A stretch of DNA of 64,000 bases, taken from the NCBI RefSeq assembly GCF_900095735.1, contig NZ_FNLO01000011.1, positions 162,908-226,907 on the forward strand. The letters are read 5' to 3'. This stretch comes from Chitinasiproducens palmae. GTDB taxonomy: Bacteria; Pseudomonadota; Gammaproteobacteria; Burkholderiales; Burkholderiaceae. Position 1 is the stretch's first letter. Every line of letters starts with the position of its first letter. The notes beneath the pieces are model-generated. The model was not told the origin of the DNA and did not search any database. It was given only the letters and a program-made list of their open reading frames with translations. The position numbers and the translations under genes are program-made. Shown here piece by piece: positions 1 through 10,039 of the stretch.

Positions 1-24
1 CGGTCATTTCGAGAGAATAGTCAG

Positions 25-594
25 ATGACGCTTTTCCGCTTCACAACGTTTGCACGTGCGGTCGCGGGCGCGGCCCTGCTCGCCGCCGCACCGGTCGCGT
101 CGTTCGCCGATACATTGGCGCCGGGCAGTACCGTCGATGCCGTGTTCAAGCAGATGGGCGTGCCCGTCACCGGGCATTTCAAGACTTTCAGCGCGACGTT
201 GCAGTTCGATCCGGCCCATCCGGAGAAGAGCCAGGCACGCATCGATGTCGATACGAACAGTTTCGATCTCGGCGAGGCCAGCTTCAACACGAACGCCCGC
301 GGCAAGGACTGGCTGGACACCGCCGCGCATCCGAAGGCGACCTTCGTCTCGACCTCGATCAAGTCGGCCGGCCCGGGTACGTTCACGGTGGCGGGCAAAT
401 TGACGATCCGCGGCAAGACGGTGGATACGACCACGACCGTGAAATTCCAGCAGAACGGCAAGCAGCAGGTGTTCGACGGCACGTTGCCGATCAACCGCCT
501 GACTTATGGCGTCGGTCAGGGCGACTGGGCGGACACGTCGGTCGTTGCGGCCGATGTGCAGTTGCGCTTCCACTTGGTCACGGCCGGCAAGTAA
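25..594 (+). CDS. YceI family periplasmic protein
   Basis: The 189-residue protein has a signal peptide at about residues 1-28, with cleavage after ...VASFA, followed by one YceI domain. The YceI fold is a lipocalin-like beta barrel that binds polyisoprenoid lipids in other members. Visible family features are the central stretch around FNTNARGKDWLDTAAHPKA and the C-terminal TYGVG..DW..T region. Length is close to the roughly 190 residues of E. coli YceI. Export to the periplasm is expected; the ligand is unknown. It stands alone: no partner such as a cytochrome b561 is visible, but its upstream side is cut off by the window edge. Confidence 0.9.
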   Translation: MTLFRFTTFARAVAGAALLAAAPVASFADTLAPGSTVDAVFKQMGVPVTGHFKTFSATLQFDPAHPEKSQARIDVDTNSFDLGEASFNTNARGKDWLDTAAHPKATFVSTSIKSAGPGTFTVAGKLTIRGKTVDTTTTVKFQQNGKQQVFDGTLPINRLTYGVGQGDWADTSVVAADVQLRFHLVTAGK

Positions 595-688
595 GGGACG
601 GCTGAGCGGCAAATGAGCGGCAAGCGGGCCGCAAATATGCGACAAGCAGGCGCCCTGGCAGCGGCAACGCAGCGCAGACAAGCCTGAT

Positions 689-721
689 GCGACAAAGCCG
701 GCCTTGCGCCGGCTTTGTCGC
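689..721. terminator. 14-bp stem-loop, terminator-like
   Basis: A perfect inverted repeat has arms at 689-702 (GCGACAAAGCCGGC) and 708-721 with a 5-nt loop. It lies in the gap between the convergent yceI-like and aldehyde dehydrogenase genes. There is no real U tract on either strand, only the AAAG/CTTT of the stem, so a bidirectional terminator is likely but not certain. The rest of the 595-898 gap shows no gene. Confidence 0.6.
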
Positions 722-898
722 TGCCCAGCGGGGTTGCCGGCCAGCTGCCGGGACCACGGCCGCCAGCGCATTGTCGGCGATGCATTGTCGCCAGTACGCG
801 TTGCCGCCGGCGCCAGGCGCGCATTCTTGCAGCGCCTCAGGCGCCGGACGGAAGTGTCCGCTGCCGGGCCCGCAGTCGATCCGTCGGGCTCGCGCGGT

Positions 899-2326
899 TC
901 AGCGGCCTTCTGAGATGAACTTGCTGACCAAGTAGCCTTCCATCGCCTCGCTGCCGCCCTCGGAGCCGTAGCCGGAGTCCTTGATACCGCCGAACGGGGT
1001 CTCCGGCATGCCCAGGCCCTGCTGGTTGATCGAGATCATGCCACTCTCGACGTCGGCGCCGATCGCCGCGGCGGTACGGGTCGAAGTCGTGTATGCGTAC
1101 GCGGCCAGACCATAGGGCAGGCGATTGGCCTCGGCCACCACCTCGTCGTACGACGAGAAGCCGCTGATCGGCGCCAGTGGGCCGAACGGTTCTTCGTTCA
1201 TCACGCGGGCGCTTTGCGGTACGTCGGTCAGCACCGTCGGGGCGAAGAAATAGCCGCCGCCGCCGATGCGTTCACCGCCGGTCACGACCCTCGCGCCGGC
1301 TTCCTTCGCGTCCGCCACCAGCCGCTCCATCGCTTCCACCCGACGCACATTGGCCAGCGGTCCCATCTTCACGCCGTCCTGCAACCCATTGCCGACCTTG
1401 ACCGCGCGCGCGGCCTCGGCGAAGCGTTCGGTGAATTCGGCCAGCGCCGGTGCCTCGACCAGGAAGCGGGTCGGCGACACGCAGACCTGCCCGGCATTGC
1501 GGAACTTCGCTGCCGCCAGCAGCTTGGCGGCGAGGCCGATGTCCGCGTCGGCGAACACGATCGCTGGCGCGTGACCACCCAGTTCCATCGTCACGCGCTT
1601 CATGTGCTGACCCGCGAGCGCGGCGAGTTGCTTGCCGACCTGCGTCGATCCGGTGAACGAGATCTTGCGGATCAGCGGATGCGCAATCAGGAAGCCGGAG
1701 ACGTCCGCAGGCACCCCGAACACCAGGTTCAGCACGCCGGCCGGCAGGCCGGCGTCGGCGAAGACCTGCACCAATGCCGCGCAGCTCGCCGGCGTTTCCT
1801 CCGGTCCCTTCAGTACCACCGAGCAACCCGCGGCCAGCGCCGCCGACACCTTGCGCACCGCCTGGTTGATCGGGAAGTTCCATGGCGTGAACGCGGCGAC
1901 CGGACCGATCGGCTCGCGCACGACCAACTGGCGCACCTGCTCGTTGCGCGACGGCACGACTCGTCCGTAGGTCCGGCGCGCTTCTTCGGCGAACCAGTCG
2001 ATCGTGTCGGCCGCGCCCAGTGTTTCGATGCGCGCCTCGGCGAGCGGCTTGCCTTGCTCGCGCGTCATGTTGGCGGCAACGGTCTCGGCGCGCTCGCGCA
2101 ACAGATCGGCGGCGCGACGCATCACCTTGCTGCGCTCGAACGCCGAGGTGCGGCGCCAGGTGGCAAAGCCGCGTGCCGCCGCCTGCACGGCTTCTTCGAG
2201 ATGACTGCGGCCGGCAAGCGCCAGGCGACCGATTTCGGCTTCGTTCGCGGGATCGACCACCGCGATGTCGCGCTCGCCGTCCTGCCATTCGCCATTGATG
2301 TACAGCTGGGTGTTCGGGTAGCCCAT
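899..2326 (-). CDS. NAD(P)-dependent aldehyde dehydrogenase, succinate-semialdehyde type
   Basis: A 475-residue ALDH-superfamily enzyme oxidising an aldehyde to an acid. Catalytic residues are visible: Asn150 in PWN, Glu248 in MELGG and the nucleophile Cys282 in GQVCVSP. The overall pattern (PxNEQV, EPIGPV, and a C-terminal [12 protein letters not shown]) resembles the GabD/succinate-semialdehyde group, but the substrate cannot be fixed by reading. The open frame continues to 2836, but the extra residues are Ala/Arg/Pro-rich without homology. ATG at 2326 is preceded by GGAGG at good spacing and begins the usual ALDH N-terminus, so it was chosen. There is no gab operon partner nearby. Confidence 0.88.
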   Translation of the reverse strand: MGYPNTQLYINGEWQDGERDIAVVDPANEAEIGRLALAGRSHLEEAVQAAARGFATWRRTSAFERSKVMRRAADLLRERAETVAANMTREQGKPLAEARIETLGAADTIDWFAEEARRTYGRVVPSRNEQVRQLVVREPIGPVAAFTPWNFPINQAVRKVSAALAAGCSVVLKGPEETPASCAALVQVFADAGLPAGVLNLVFGVPADVSGFLIAHPLIRKISFTGSTQVGKQLAALAGQHMKRVTMELGGHAPAIVFADADIGLAAKLLAAAKFRNAGQVCVSPTRFLVEAPALAEFTERFAEAARAVKVGNGLQDGVKMGPLANVRRVEAMERLVADAKEAGARVVTGGERIGGGGYFFAPTVLTDVPQSARVMNEEPFGPLAPISGFSSYDEVVAEANRLPYGLAAYAYTTSTRTAAAIGADVESGMISINQQGLGMPETPFGGIKDSGYGSEGGSEAMEGYLVSKFISEGR

Positions 2327-2850
2327 TGTCTCGCGCCTCCGGAAGACGAGGTTGAGCCGCAGCCTGGTGGGCGGTGCGGCGGATCGGGACGATGGTACTC
2401 CCGCAAGCTGGCGCCTGCAGACCGTGGCGGCGACGCGAGGCACGCGTTTCGCCGGGAGGCGCGCCGCTGCCGCGCCTCGGACAGGCGGCCGGCCGGGCGC
2501 CGCCAGGGGGCGGGCGGGCCGCGTGGTGCCGCGTCGGTGCCGCTTCAGCATGGCTTCAGTGCCGCTGCGCTCGCGGCCGACTGTCGCAGCGAGCCGGATG
2601 ATGGCGCGTTCCGGCGTCGGGCGCCTGTAAGGTTCGTGTGCGATCCGGCGCGCGCCGGCGGCGCGATCGGCCCCGGCGCGCCACGCAACGGGATCCTTGT
2701 GGCCGACCGGCGCCGCGGGTTCTGTAAGGAAAGCGCCCGCTCGCGGCACGACCGCGCGCGGTGGAACATGCGGTTCATCGGCGAGGGCATCGCGCATTCC
2801 TTGCCACAATGCGCTTTCCGTAACATTTCTGCTCACGCGCCGGCGTCGCC
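2327..2850. other. Non-coding gap between divergent genes
   Basis: About 520 bp of very GC-rich sequence separate the aldehyde dehydrogenase and the NADH dehydrogenase. Frames are open here on both strands only because stop codons are rare. The translations are Arg/Ala/Pro-rich and resemble nothing. No promoter or repeat could be supported. Confidence 0.5.
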
Positions 2851-4146
2851 ATGCACAGCAAGAAGAAGATCGTCATCGTCGGAGGCGGCATCGCCGGCCT
2901 GATGCTCGCCACACGCCTCGGACATGCGCTCGGCCGTACCGGACAGGCGGAGGTCACGCTCGTCGACAAGAGCGCGCAGCACGTCTGGAAGCCGATGCTG
3001 CATACCTTCGCGGCCGGTACCGCCAGTATCTACCAGCAGCGCGTGTCGTTCGTGCAGCACGCGCACGAGCACGGCTTCCACTACTGGCCGGGCGAGATGA
3101 GCGGACTGGACACGACGGCGCGCCGCATCCGGCTGGCGCCGCTGGTGATGGGCCCGAGCCGCATGGTCGTCGATGCGCGCGAACTGGACTACGACGTACT
3201 GGTGCTGGCGGTGGGCAGCCGCGCCAACGACTTCCAGACGCCCGGCGCGGTCGAGCATGCCCGCTTCGTCGACGACCTGAACCAGGCCCGCCTGTTCAAC
3301 GATGCGTTGCGGGCCGAGGTGCTGCGCTCGGTGAGCCAGCATGGCGTGGTCGACCTGGCGATCGTCGGCGCCGGCGCCACCGGGGTGCAATTGGCGGCCG
3401 AGGTCAGCATGGGGCTGGAGCTGGCCAATGCGTACGCGACCGACGGCGGCGACATGCGCAGCCATCTGCGCACGACGTTGATCGAATCGGGCCCGCGCAT
3501 CCTGCCCGCGTTCCCGGAGGACGTGTCGCAACCCGCCACCGTTCAACTGGGCCGGCTCGGCGTGACGGTCATGACCGACGCGCGCGTGGCGCGGGTCAAT
3601 GCGGATTCGGTCGAACTGGCCGACGGCGCCCGGCTGCCCGCGACCATCACGGTCTGGGCCGCCGGCGTGCGCGCGCCGGACTTCCTGAACGCGGTGACCG
3701 GGCTGGACAAGACGCGGGGCGGGCAGTTGCTGGTCGATCCGACCTTGCTCACCAGCGATCCGCATATCTTCGCGATGGGCGATTGCGCGAGCCAGCTGTT
3801 GCCGGGCCACGAGCGCCCGTTGGCGCCGACGGCGCAGGTCGCCCGCCAGCAGGCGCGGCACCTCGCGCGCCATCTGCCCGGCTGGCTGGAGGGCAAGGCG
3901 ATTCCGCCGTTCGACTACCGCGAATACGGCTCCGTCGTATCGCTCGGTCATTACGATGCCTACGGCATGCTGGCGAAGTACGGCCTGTTCAAGGGCGCAT
4001 TTCTGCGCGGCCGGATGGCGCAACTGAGTCACACGATGCTGTATCGCACGCACCAACTCGAACTGCACGGATGGCGGCGCGGCATGCTGACCTGGTTCGC
4101 GGACTGGATCAATCGTCGCGTGCAGCCGAAGGTCAAGGTGGACTGA
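2851..4146 (+). CDS. Type II NADH dehydrogenase (NDH-2) family oxidoreductase
   Basis: A 431-residue FAD-dependent pyridine nucleotide-disulphide family protein. The FAD-binding GGGIAGL is at residues 11-17. A second Rossmann motif, [11 protein letters not shown], near residue 172 binds NAD(P)H, and the second FAD contact [10 protein letters not shown] is near residue 310. There is no CxxxxC redox pair, which fits NDH-2 rather than a disulphide reductase. The C-terminal part has the amphipathic stretch expected for peripheral membrane attachment. It probably passes electrons from NADH to quinone without proton pumping. It is a single-gene unit with no obvious operon partner. Confidence 0.85.
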   Translation: MHSKKKIVIVGGGIAGLMLATRLGHALGRTGQAEVTLVDKSAQHVWKPMLHTFAAGTASIYQQRVSFVQHAHEHGFHYWPGEMSGLDTTARRIRLAPLVMGPSRMVVDARELDYDVLVLAVGSRANDFQTPGAVEHARFVDDLNQARLFNDALRAEVLRSVSQHGVVDLAIVGAGATGVQLAAEVSMGLELANAYATDGGDMRSHLRTTLIESGPRILPAFPEDVSQPATVQLGRLGVTVMTDARVARVNADSVELADGARLPATITVWAAGVRAPDFLNAVTGLDKTRGGQLLVDPTLLTSDPHIFAMGDCASQLLPGHERPLAPTAQVARQQARHLARHLPGWLEGKAIPPFDYREYGSVVSLGHYDAYGMLAKYGLFKGAFLRGRMAQLSHTMLYRTHQLELHGWRRGMLTWFADWINRRVQPKVKVD

Positions 4147-4215
4147 CGCGGGGTACGCTGGCGAGCTGGGCCGGCCGGCAGTCCGGCCCGACTGCCGCGC
4201 GGGCGCGCCGCAGGG

Positions 4216-5388
4216 TCAGGACACTTTGCGCAACACGTCCGGACCCAAGGCCGCGATGCTGTTGCGGCCAAGCATGCCGAGCGTACGGTTCATCTCGCCA
4301 TGCAGCAGCCCGATCGCATGCGAGACACCCGCTTCGCCCGCGGCAGTCAAGCCGTAGAGTGTCGCGCGCCCCGTCATCACGCCGTCGGCGCCAAGCGCGA
4401 CGGCCTTCAGGATGTCGCCGCCGCGCCGGAAGCCGCCGTCGACCAGCACGGTGAGGCGTCCGGCGAGCGTGTCGACGATCTCGCTCAGCACGTCGAGCGA
4501 CGACACGCAGGACTCCAGTTGGCGTCCGCCATGGTTCGTGACGACGATGCCGTCCGCGCCGCAGTCGAACGCGCGTCGCGCGTCTCCCGCATTGAGTATG
4601 CCCTTCACGACGAGTCTGCCGTGCCACAGCCCGCGCAGCCAGCGAATGTCGTCCCAGCTCAGGTTCGGCTGCAACTGGTCGACCACGAAGGCCATCCGCT
4701 GCGCAACGCTTTGCTGATGCGGGGGAATGAAGTCCTTTACGTTCTCCAGCGCCGGCATGCCGTGTTTCAAGTGGGTGCGCAGCCAGCCCGGGTGGGCGAG
4801 CATGTCGAGCCGGCAGCGCAGCGTCGGTTTGCCCGGCGCGATGAAGTTGCGCTTGTCCCATTCGCGCCCGCTCATCACGTTCGCGTCGGTAGTCACGACC
4901 AGGGCCTCATAGCCGGCCTGGGCCGCGCGTTCGAGCAGGCGCCGGCTCAGTTCGCGCTCGCGCAACACATAGAGCTGCAGCCAGAGGCGGCCGCCGGCCT
5001 CGTTGGCGACTTCCTCCAGCGCGGTATTCGAGAACGAACTGAGCGTAAACGGAATGCCCGCCGCCGCGGCCGCGCGCGCCAGCGCAACATCGCCACGCGG
5101 CCACGCCAGGCCGTTGAAGCCGGTCGGTGCGACGATCAGCGGCGACGCCGACGGCTTGCCGAACAGCGTGGTGGCGATGCTGCGCGACGACGTATCGACC
5201 AGCGTGTCCGGGCAGAAGCGCCAGCGGTCGAACGCGCCGCGGTTCGCCGCGAGGGTGCGCTCGTCCTCCGCGCCCGCCTCGATGTATTCGAACACGACGT
5301 GCGGCACGCGTCGGCGCGCGAAGCCGGCCAGTTCTTCGATGGACAACACGCGCGACAGGTCGCTGCCCTGGTAGAGACGTCTTTTCAT
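4216..5388 (-). CDS. FMN-dependent alpha-hydroxy-acid dehydrogenase (lactate/mandelate type)
   Basis: A 390-residue member of the L-lactate dehydrogenase (cytochrome)/mandelate dehydrogenase/glycolate oxidase family. The catalytic His286 and substrate-binding Arg289 sit in VTNHGGRQLE. The FMN phosphate site is visible as LVDGGFRRGGD and GADGVMTGRA. The central membrane-associating segment (roughly residues 175-225) is as long as in LldD/MdlB, which pass electrons to the respiratory chain. Substrate is undecided: lldD homologues usually have SNHGG, and this one has TNHGG. It is divergent from a FadR-type GntR regulator across a perfect palindrome, the arrangement of lld and mdl loci. Confidence 0.87.
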   Translation of the reverse strand: MKRRLYQGSDLSRVLSIEELAGFARRRVPHVVFEYIEAGAEDERTLAANRGAFDRWRFCPDTLVDTSSRSIATTLFGKPSASPLIVAPTGFNGLAWPRGDVALARAAAAAGIPFTLSSFSNTALEEVANEAGGRLWLQLYVLRERELSRRLLERAAQAGYEALVVTTDANVMSGREWDKRNFIAPGKPTLRCRLDMLAHPGWLRTHLKHGMPALENVKDFIPPHQQSVAQRMAFVVDQLQPNLSWDDIRWLRGLWHGRLVVKGILNAGDARRAFDCGADGIVVTNHGGRQLESCVSSLDVLSEIVDTLAGRLTVLVDGGFRRGGDILKAVALGADGVMTGRATLYGLTAAGEAGVSHAIGLLHGEMNRTLGMLGRNSIAALGPDVLRKVS

Positions 5389-5475
5389 GGGATGATCCGC
5401 TTCATGACTGAGGTGGGCGCTCGGCTAGCGACGCGCACCGACAGCGATGATTCTCGATGTGCCCGGCACGGCGCA

Positions 5476-5492
5476 AACTGGTCGGACCAGTT
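5476..5492. promoter_or_regulatory. Perfect palindrome, candidate GntR/FadR-family operator
   Basis: The 17-nt palindrome AACTGGTC-G-GACCAGTT is exact in both arms. It lies in the 151-bp divergent gap between the hydroxy-acid dehydrogenase (start 5388) and the GntR regulator (start about 5540). Its core TGGTCGGACCA fits the TGGTnnnACCA pattern known for FadR-subfamily GntR regulators such as LldR. Binding by the adjacent regulator is inferred. Confidence 0.7.
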
Positions 5493-5539
5493 GCCGGCAG
5501 CGGGGCCGAGCGATCGGTTCCGCCGGACCGATATCAAGG

Positions 5540-6232
5540 ATGGCCATGGAGCGTGCAACTTCGAGGCGTGTGGAAAGGCTGGTCGACTTTTTCGAGACAC
5601 GCCTGCGCGACGGCAGTTGGCAGGCAGGCGGCCGCATACCATCCGAGCGACAATTGGCGGCGTCGCTCGACGTCGCGCGCTCAACAGTGCGCGAGGCGCT
5701 GCGCCAACTGTGTGGCCGCGGCCTGCTCGTGAAGCGTGCCGGCAGCGGCGTGTTCGTCAGCGACCGTCTGCACGCGGGCACGCGTTCGCCCTGGTCGGAA
5801 CTGAATGGGGAAAGCGAGACCTTCAGCGACGACCTGCTCGAATTCCGCGTCGCGATCGAATGCGCGGCGGCGCGCGCGGCCGCCGTGCGCGCCGAGCCGC
5901 ATGACCTGGATGCACTTGAAGCAGTGGTGGCCCGCATGAGCGAGCCGGACCTGTCCGCGCAAGCGCGTGCGGCCCTCGACGCCGCTTTCCACGAAGCACT
6001 GGCCGTCGCGTCGCACAATGCAATGTTCGTTCGTTGGCAGGGGACCACGCGTCTGCTGCTGGGTTCGCACCTGGTGCGCAACGGTGCTCAACTGCGTGCG
6101 GTCGACACGTCGGCCTGGTGCGCGCAGCACCGCGCGATCGCCGAGGCGATCGCGGCGCGCACGCCGGAGCGCGCCGAACAGGCAATGCGGGCACATCTCG
6201 AATTTGTACGCGACGCGTTGGACCGCGTTTGA
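5540..6232 (+). CDS. GntR family transcriptional regulator, FadR subfamily
   Basis: An approximately 230-residue regulator. The N-terminal winged helix-turn-helix contains the GntR signature (PSERQLAASLDVARSTVREALRQL), followed by an all-helical FCD ligand-binding domain with His residues typical of its metal/carboxylate site (DAAFHEALA, AQHRAIAEAI). The open frame begins at 5447, but the upstream part would run through the palindromic operator. ATG at 5540 or 5546 (preceded by AAGG) gives the normal N-terminus. It probably senses the hydroxy acid oxidised by its divergent neighbour and represses that gene. The ligand is inferred from position only. Confidence 0.85.
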   Translation: MAMERATSRRVERLVDFFETRLRDGSWQAGGRIPSERQLAASLDVARSTVREALRQLCGRGLLVKRAGSGVFVSDRLHAGTRSPWSELNGESETFSDDLLEFRVAIECAAARAAAVRAEPHDLDALEAVVARMSEPDLSAQARAALDAAFHEALAVASHNAMFVRWQGTTRLLLGSHLVRNGAQLRAVDTSAWCAQHRAIAEAIAARTPERAEQAMRAHLEFVRDALDRV

Positions 6233-6362
6233 AGCGGGCATGCGCCACGCCATCGCGCGCGGTGCCTGGTCCGACAGCCGTCGCGTCGGCGCAGGGCGGG
6301 AGCGTGGTCGGCGCGCGCCGTGCCGCCGCAACGCACTGCGCGGGCGCCGCGGCGCCCGACCG

Positions 6363-7001
6363 TCATTCCGCGTCGGGCTGGGCGCCGGGCGCGGCGCGCT
6401 GGAACGCGTCGAGCGTCGCGCATTGCGCATCGACCGCAACGATCCGCGGGTAGGGAGTCAGATCGATCTTGAAGCGCCGCGCGTTGAAGACCTGCGGTAT
6501 CAGACAGCAGTCGGCCAACGTCGGTGTATCGCCGACGCAGAACCTGCTGTCCCGCTCCGCCAGCCGCTTCTCGAACGCAGCGAACCCCAATTCGATCCAG
6601 TGCCGGTACCACGCACTCTTGCCGGCGTCGTCCACGCCCAACGTCGTCTGCAAGTACTTCAGCACGCGCAGATTGTCGACTGCATGGATTTCGCTTGCGA
6701 TTGCCTGGGACAGCGAGCGGATCAGCGCGCGCTGCGCGGCGTCGCCCGGCAGCAGCGCCGGGCTCGGATGACGTTCTTCCAGGTACTCGATGATCGCTAG
6801 CGACTGGGTGATCAACGTGTCGCCGTCGACCAGCGTCGGCAGCAGACAGTCCGGGTTCAACGCGCGGTAGGCGTCCTGCAGCTGCTCGCCGCCGCCGCGC
6901 ACCAGATGCACCGGCACGGCTTCGTAGTCCAGGCCCTTCAGGTTCAGCGCGATCCGGACCCGATAGGCGGCCGAGCTGCGGAAGTAGGTGTAGAGCCGCA
7001 T
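6363..7001 (-). CDS. maiA: Maleylacetoacetate isomerase (zeta-class GST)
   Basis: A 212-residue zeta-class glutathione transferase converting maleylacetoacetate to fumarylacetoacetate, the step between HmgA and FahA in homogentisate breakdown. The N-terminal thioredoxin-like domain has the zeta-type motif FRSSAAYRVRIALN at residues 7-20; the family consensus SSCSWRVRIAL has Cys and Trp here replaced by Ala and Tyr. The C-terminal helical domain carries TLADCCLIPQVFNARRF. ATG at 7001 is chosen because the longer frame runs through fahA. It lies 8 bp downstream of the fahA stop and is the last gene of the hmgA-fahA-maiA unit. Confidence 0.9.
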   Translation of the reverse strand: MRLYTYFRSSAAYRVRIALNLKGLDYEAVPVHLVRGGGEQLQDAYRALNPDCLLPTLVDGDTLITQSLAIIEYLEERHPSPALLPGDAAQRALIRSLSQAIASEIHAVDNLRVLKYLQTTLGVDDAGKSAWYRHWIELGFAAFEKRLAERDSRFCVGDTPTLADCCLIPQVFNARRFKIDLTPYPRIVAVDAQCATLDAFQRAAPGAQPDAE

Positions 7002-7009
7002 CGCCACGC

Positions 7010-8317
7010 TCAGAGGGCCGCGCCGAACCGGGTTGCGTCGAGCGCCGGTTCGATCGTGCCGGTGACCGTGCCGAAGCCGACGCGGTAGCCGTCGCCCTGG
7101 CACCAGCCGGCCAGCGTGAGCGTGTCGCCGTCCTCGATGAAGGTCCGCTTGCCGCCGTCGATCGACAACGGGTTCTGGCCGTTCCAGGTGATTTCGAGCA
7201 GCGAGCCGCAGCTGTCGGGCGTCGGACCGCTGATCGTGCCCGAGCCCATCAGATCGCCGACGCGCGTGTTGCAGCCGGACACCGTGTGATGGGCCAGCTG
7301 CTGCGCCATGCTCCAGTACATGTGCTTGAAGCTGGTGCGCGAAATGACGCTGGGTTGCGCGCCGGGCGCCTGCATGCGCACTTCGAGCGAGATGTCGAAG
7401 CCGGCGGCGCCGGTCTGCCGCAGGTAGGGCAGCGGTTCCGGCTCCTGCGCGGGCTGCTGGACGCGGAACGGTTCGAGCGCTTCCATCGTCACGACCCACG
7501 GCGAGATCGACGTCGCGAAGGTTTTCGCGTTGAACGGCCCGAGCGGCACGTATTCCCACTGTTGGATGTCGCGCGCGCTCCAGTCGTTGAGCAGGACCAT
7601 GCCAAAAATATGATCCTCGGCGCGATCGACGGCGATCGGTTCGCCGAGCGCATTGCCCTCGCCAATCAGGAAGCCGGTTTCCAATTCGATGTCGAGCTTG
7701 CGGCAGGCGCCAAAGGTCGGACGCGCTTGATCCGGCGCCTTGAGCTGACCGCTGGGGCGCCGCACCGGCGTGCCGCTCACCACCACCGACGACGCGCGGC
7801 CGTTGTAACCGACCGGCAATTCCAGCCAGTTCGGCATCAGCGCGTTCTTCGGGTCGCGGAACATCGAGCCGACGTTGGTCGCGTGCTCACGCGACGAGTA
7901 GAAGTCGGTGTAGCCCGGCACCTCGACCGGCAGATGGAGGATCGCATCGGCCTGCGCGACCAGCACGCGCTGGCGCAGCGCCAGGTCGTCGCGCAGGGTG
8001 GCGGTTTCGGCCGACAGCAGCGCGAAGAGTTGCGCGCGTGCCTGATGCCAGCTGTTCTTGCCGAGCGCCATGAACGTATTCAGACGCGGCTGCGCGAACA
8101 CCTGTGCATGACCGAGCGAGAGCAGTCCGCTCGCTTCGAGAACCGACAGGTCGAGAATCTGATCGCCGATGGCCACGCCGACGCGTCGCACCGGGTCGGT
8201 GGGCGTCGAGAACACGCCGAAGGGCAGATTCTGGATCGGGAAATCGCAGTCCGGCGCGTTGGCCGATTCCAGCCAGCTGCGTTGTTTCGGGTCGTGCGTG
8301 GCGTTGAGTTTCGTCAT
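7010..8317 (-). CDS. fahA: Fumarylacetoacetase
   Basis: A 435-residue FAH-family hydrolase splitting fumarylacetoacetate into fumarate and acetoacetate, the last step of tyrosine/homogentisate degradation. Visible features are the N-terminal FAH domain (about residues 1-120) and the metal-binding catalytic domain with DFYSSREHATNVG (catalytic His and first ligand), ELETGFLIG and ILLNDWSARDIQ-like segments (here MVLLNDWSARDIQ), then LGSGTISGP-like MGSGTISGPTP. Length matches the two-domain eukaryote-like FAH rather than short FAH proteins. It is transcribed after hmgA with a 59-bp gap and just before maiA. Confidence 0.94.
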   Translation of the reverse strand: MTKLNATHDPKQRSWLESANAPDCDFPIQNLPFGVFSTPTDPVRRVGVAIGDQILDLSVLEASGLLSLGHAQVFAQPRLNTFMALGKNSWHQARAQLFALLSAETATLRDDLALRQRVLVAQADAILHLPVEVPGYTDFYSSREHATNVGSMFRDPKNALMPNWLELPVGYNGRASSVVVSGTPVRRPSGQLKAPDQARPTFGACRKLDIELETGFLIGEGNALGEPIAVDRAEDHIFGMVLLNDWSARDIQQWEYVPLGPFNAKTFATSISPWVVTMEALEPFRVQQPAQEPEPLPYLRQTGAAGFDISLEVRMQAPGAQPSVISRTSFKHMYWSMAQQLAHHTVSGCNTRVGDLMGSGTISGPTPDSCGSLLEITWNGQNPLSIDGGKRTFIEDGDTLTLAGWCQGDGYRVGFGTVTGTIEPALDATRFGAAL

Positions 8318-8376
8318 CGTGTCGTATGGGAGATCGAAAGAGGCGGCGGGCCGGCGAGGTGGCGGTGAGGCGGCGC

Positions 8377-9750
8377 TCAGCCCTGCTCAGGCGTGGCCTT
8401 CGGGTCGAAATGCTTGCGGATGCCCTGCCAGCATTCGAAGTAATCGCTCTGCAGTTGGGCAGTTTCGAGCGCGAAGCGCGTCGGACGAATCATCAGGCGC
8501 GTCTCGAACATGAAGGCCATTGTCGCATCGACCTTGTGCGGGCGCGAGGTGTCCGCCTGCGACGCCTTCTCGAACGTCTCCGCGTCCGGGCCGTGGCCCG
8601 ACATGCAGTTGTGCAGGCTGGAGCCGCCCGGCACGAAGCCTTCCGCCTTGGCGTCGTAGGCACCGTGGATCAGGCCCATGAATTCGCTCGCGATGTTGCG
8701 ATGGAACCAGGGCGGACGGAAGGTGTTTTCGGCGGCCAGCCAGCGCGGCGGGAAAATCACGAAGTCGATGTTGTCGACCCCCGCCGTGTCGCTGGGCGAT
8801 TGCAGCACCAGGAAGATCGAGGGATCCGGATGGTCGTAGCTGATCGAACCGATCGTGTTGAACCGGCGCAGGTCGTACTTGCTTGGCGCGAAGTTGCCGT
8901 GCCACGCGACCACGTCGAGCGGCGAATGGCCGATCGAGGCGCGCCACAGGCGGCCGCCCAGTTTCGCGACCAGTTCGAAGTCGCCCTCGACGTCTTCATA
9001 TTGCGCATGGGGCGTGAGGAAGTCGCGCGGGTTGGCCAGACCGTTCGAACCGATCGGGCCGAGGTCCGGCAACTGGAACGCGGCGCCGAAGTTCTCGCAG
9101 ACGTAGCCGCGTGCCTCGCCGTCCGGCAGTTCGACGCGGAACCGGCAACCGCGCGGCACCAGCGCGATTTCCTGCGGCTCGACCTCGAGCACGCCGAACT
9201 CGGTGGCCAGTACCAGTCGGCCATGTTGCGGCACGATCAGCAATTCGCCGTCGGCCGAATAGAAGAAGCGGCCCGCCATCGAGCGATTGGCCGCATACAG
9301 ATGGATCGCGCAGCCGTTCTGCGCGTGGCAATCGCCGTTGCCGGCCATCGTCAGCAGGCTGTCGACGAAATCGGTCGGCGCCTGCGGCATCGGCAGCGGA
9401 TCCCAGCGCAACTGGTTCGGCGGCACCGGGACTTCGTCGAATGCACCCAGGCGGCCGTTGCTCTGGCCGTCGCCGAGCAGCGTGAACGGTTGATGCATCG
9501 CGGCCGGACGGATCCGATACAGCCACGAGCGCCGGTTGTGGGCGCGCGGCGCGGTAAAAGCGGTGCCGGACAGTTGCTCCGCATACAGCCCGTACGGCGC
9601 ACGTTGCGGCGAGTTCATGCCGACCGGCAGCGCGCCGGGCAGTGCCTCGGTGGCGAACTCGTTGCCGAAGCCGGACTGGTAGCCGGTGGTGTTGCGGGTC
9701 TGGGCGGTGGTCGCGCCGGCGGGCGCGGTGTCGAGCAGCGTGGCGGTCAT
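8377..9750 (-). CDS. hmgA: Homogentisate 1,2-dioxygenase
   Basis: A 457-residue Fe(II) ring-cleavage dioxygenase that opens homogentisate to maleylacetoacetate. The family N-terminus [19 protein letters not shown] is clear. The C-terminal cupin has the metal-ligand region [18 protein letters not shown], and [15 protein letters not shown] lies near the active site. The open frame reaches 10026, but residues before MTATLL do not belong to the family. ATG at 9750, with GTGAGGA upstream, is preferred. It is the first gene of hmgA-fahA-maiA, transcribed away from the LysR gene at 10030. Confidence 0.95.
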   Translation of the reverse strand: MTATLLDTAPAGATTAQTRNTTGYQSGFGNEFATEALPGALPVGMNSPQRAPYGLYAEQLSGTAFTAPRAHNRRSWLYRIRPAAMHQPFTLLGDGQSNGRLGAFDEVPVPPNQLRWDPLPMPQAPTDFVDSLLTMAGNGDCHAQNGCAIHLYAANRSMAGRFFYSADGELLIVPQHGRLVLATEFGVLEVEPQEIALVPRGCRFRVELPDGEARGYVCENFGAAFQLPDLGPIGSNGLANPRDFLTPHAQYEDVEGDFELVAKLGGRLWRASIGHSPLDVVAWHGNFAPSKYDLRRFNTIGSISYDHPDPSIFLVLQSPSDTAGVDNIDFVIFPPRWLAAENTFRPPWFHRNIASEFMGLIHGAYDAKAEGFVPGGSSLHNCMSGHGPDAETFEKASQADTSRPHKVDATMAFMFETRLMIRPTRFALETAQLQSDYFECWQGIRKHFDPKATPEQG

Positions 9751-10016
9751 GGCGGTCCTCACGGCGGAAGCCGGCGGACGCGGGGGCGGGGCGTGGGCGA
9801 GCGGAGGGTGTCGGCGACAAGGGGCAGGCGTTCCATCGGGAACGCGCCGCGTCGTCATCGCTTGGGACCCGTGGTCGCCGCCTGAAGCGTGCGCCACGGT
9901 AGGCGTCCCTGTCTCCGTCCCGCCCGGCAGACGCAATGCGACCGGACGGCATATCTTGTTTGAACCGGCAGTATGCGCCGGTGTCGCAACGATGGCGACG
10001 TCAATGAGAGAATATC

Positions 10017-10039
10017 GAACATTCACATCATGAATGTTC
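10017..10039. promoter_or_regulatory. Perfect 9+9 inverted repeat with T-N11-A, candidate LysR box
   Basis: The arms GAACATTCA (10017-10025) and TGAATGTTC (10031-10039) flank the spacer CATCA. The core ATTCA-N5-TGAAT contains the T-N11-A pattern typical of LysR-type regulators. It lies between hmgA and the divergent lysR-like gene and overlaps the first possible start codon of the latter. It could control both genes and autoregulate the regulator. Confidence 0.65.

Noticed and set aside
2327..2836. N-terminal extension of the aldehyde dehydrogenase to 645 residues
   Set aside because: The extra residues are Ala/Arg/Pro-rich and unrelated to ALDHs, and a good ribosome-binding site precedes ATG 2326.
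2833..4068. 411-residue open frame antisense to the NADH dehydrogenase
   Set aside because: It mirrors a clearly real gene. Its translation is Arg/His/Gln-rich without a domain; stop-free antisense frames are expected at this GC content.
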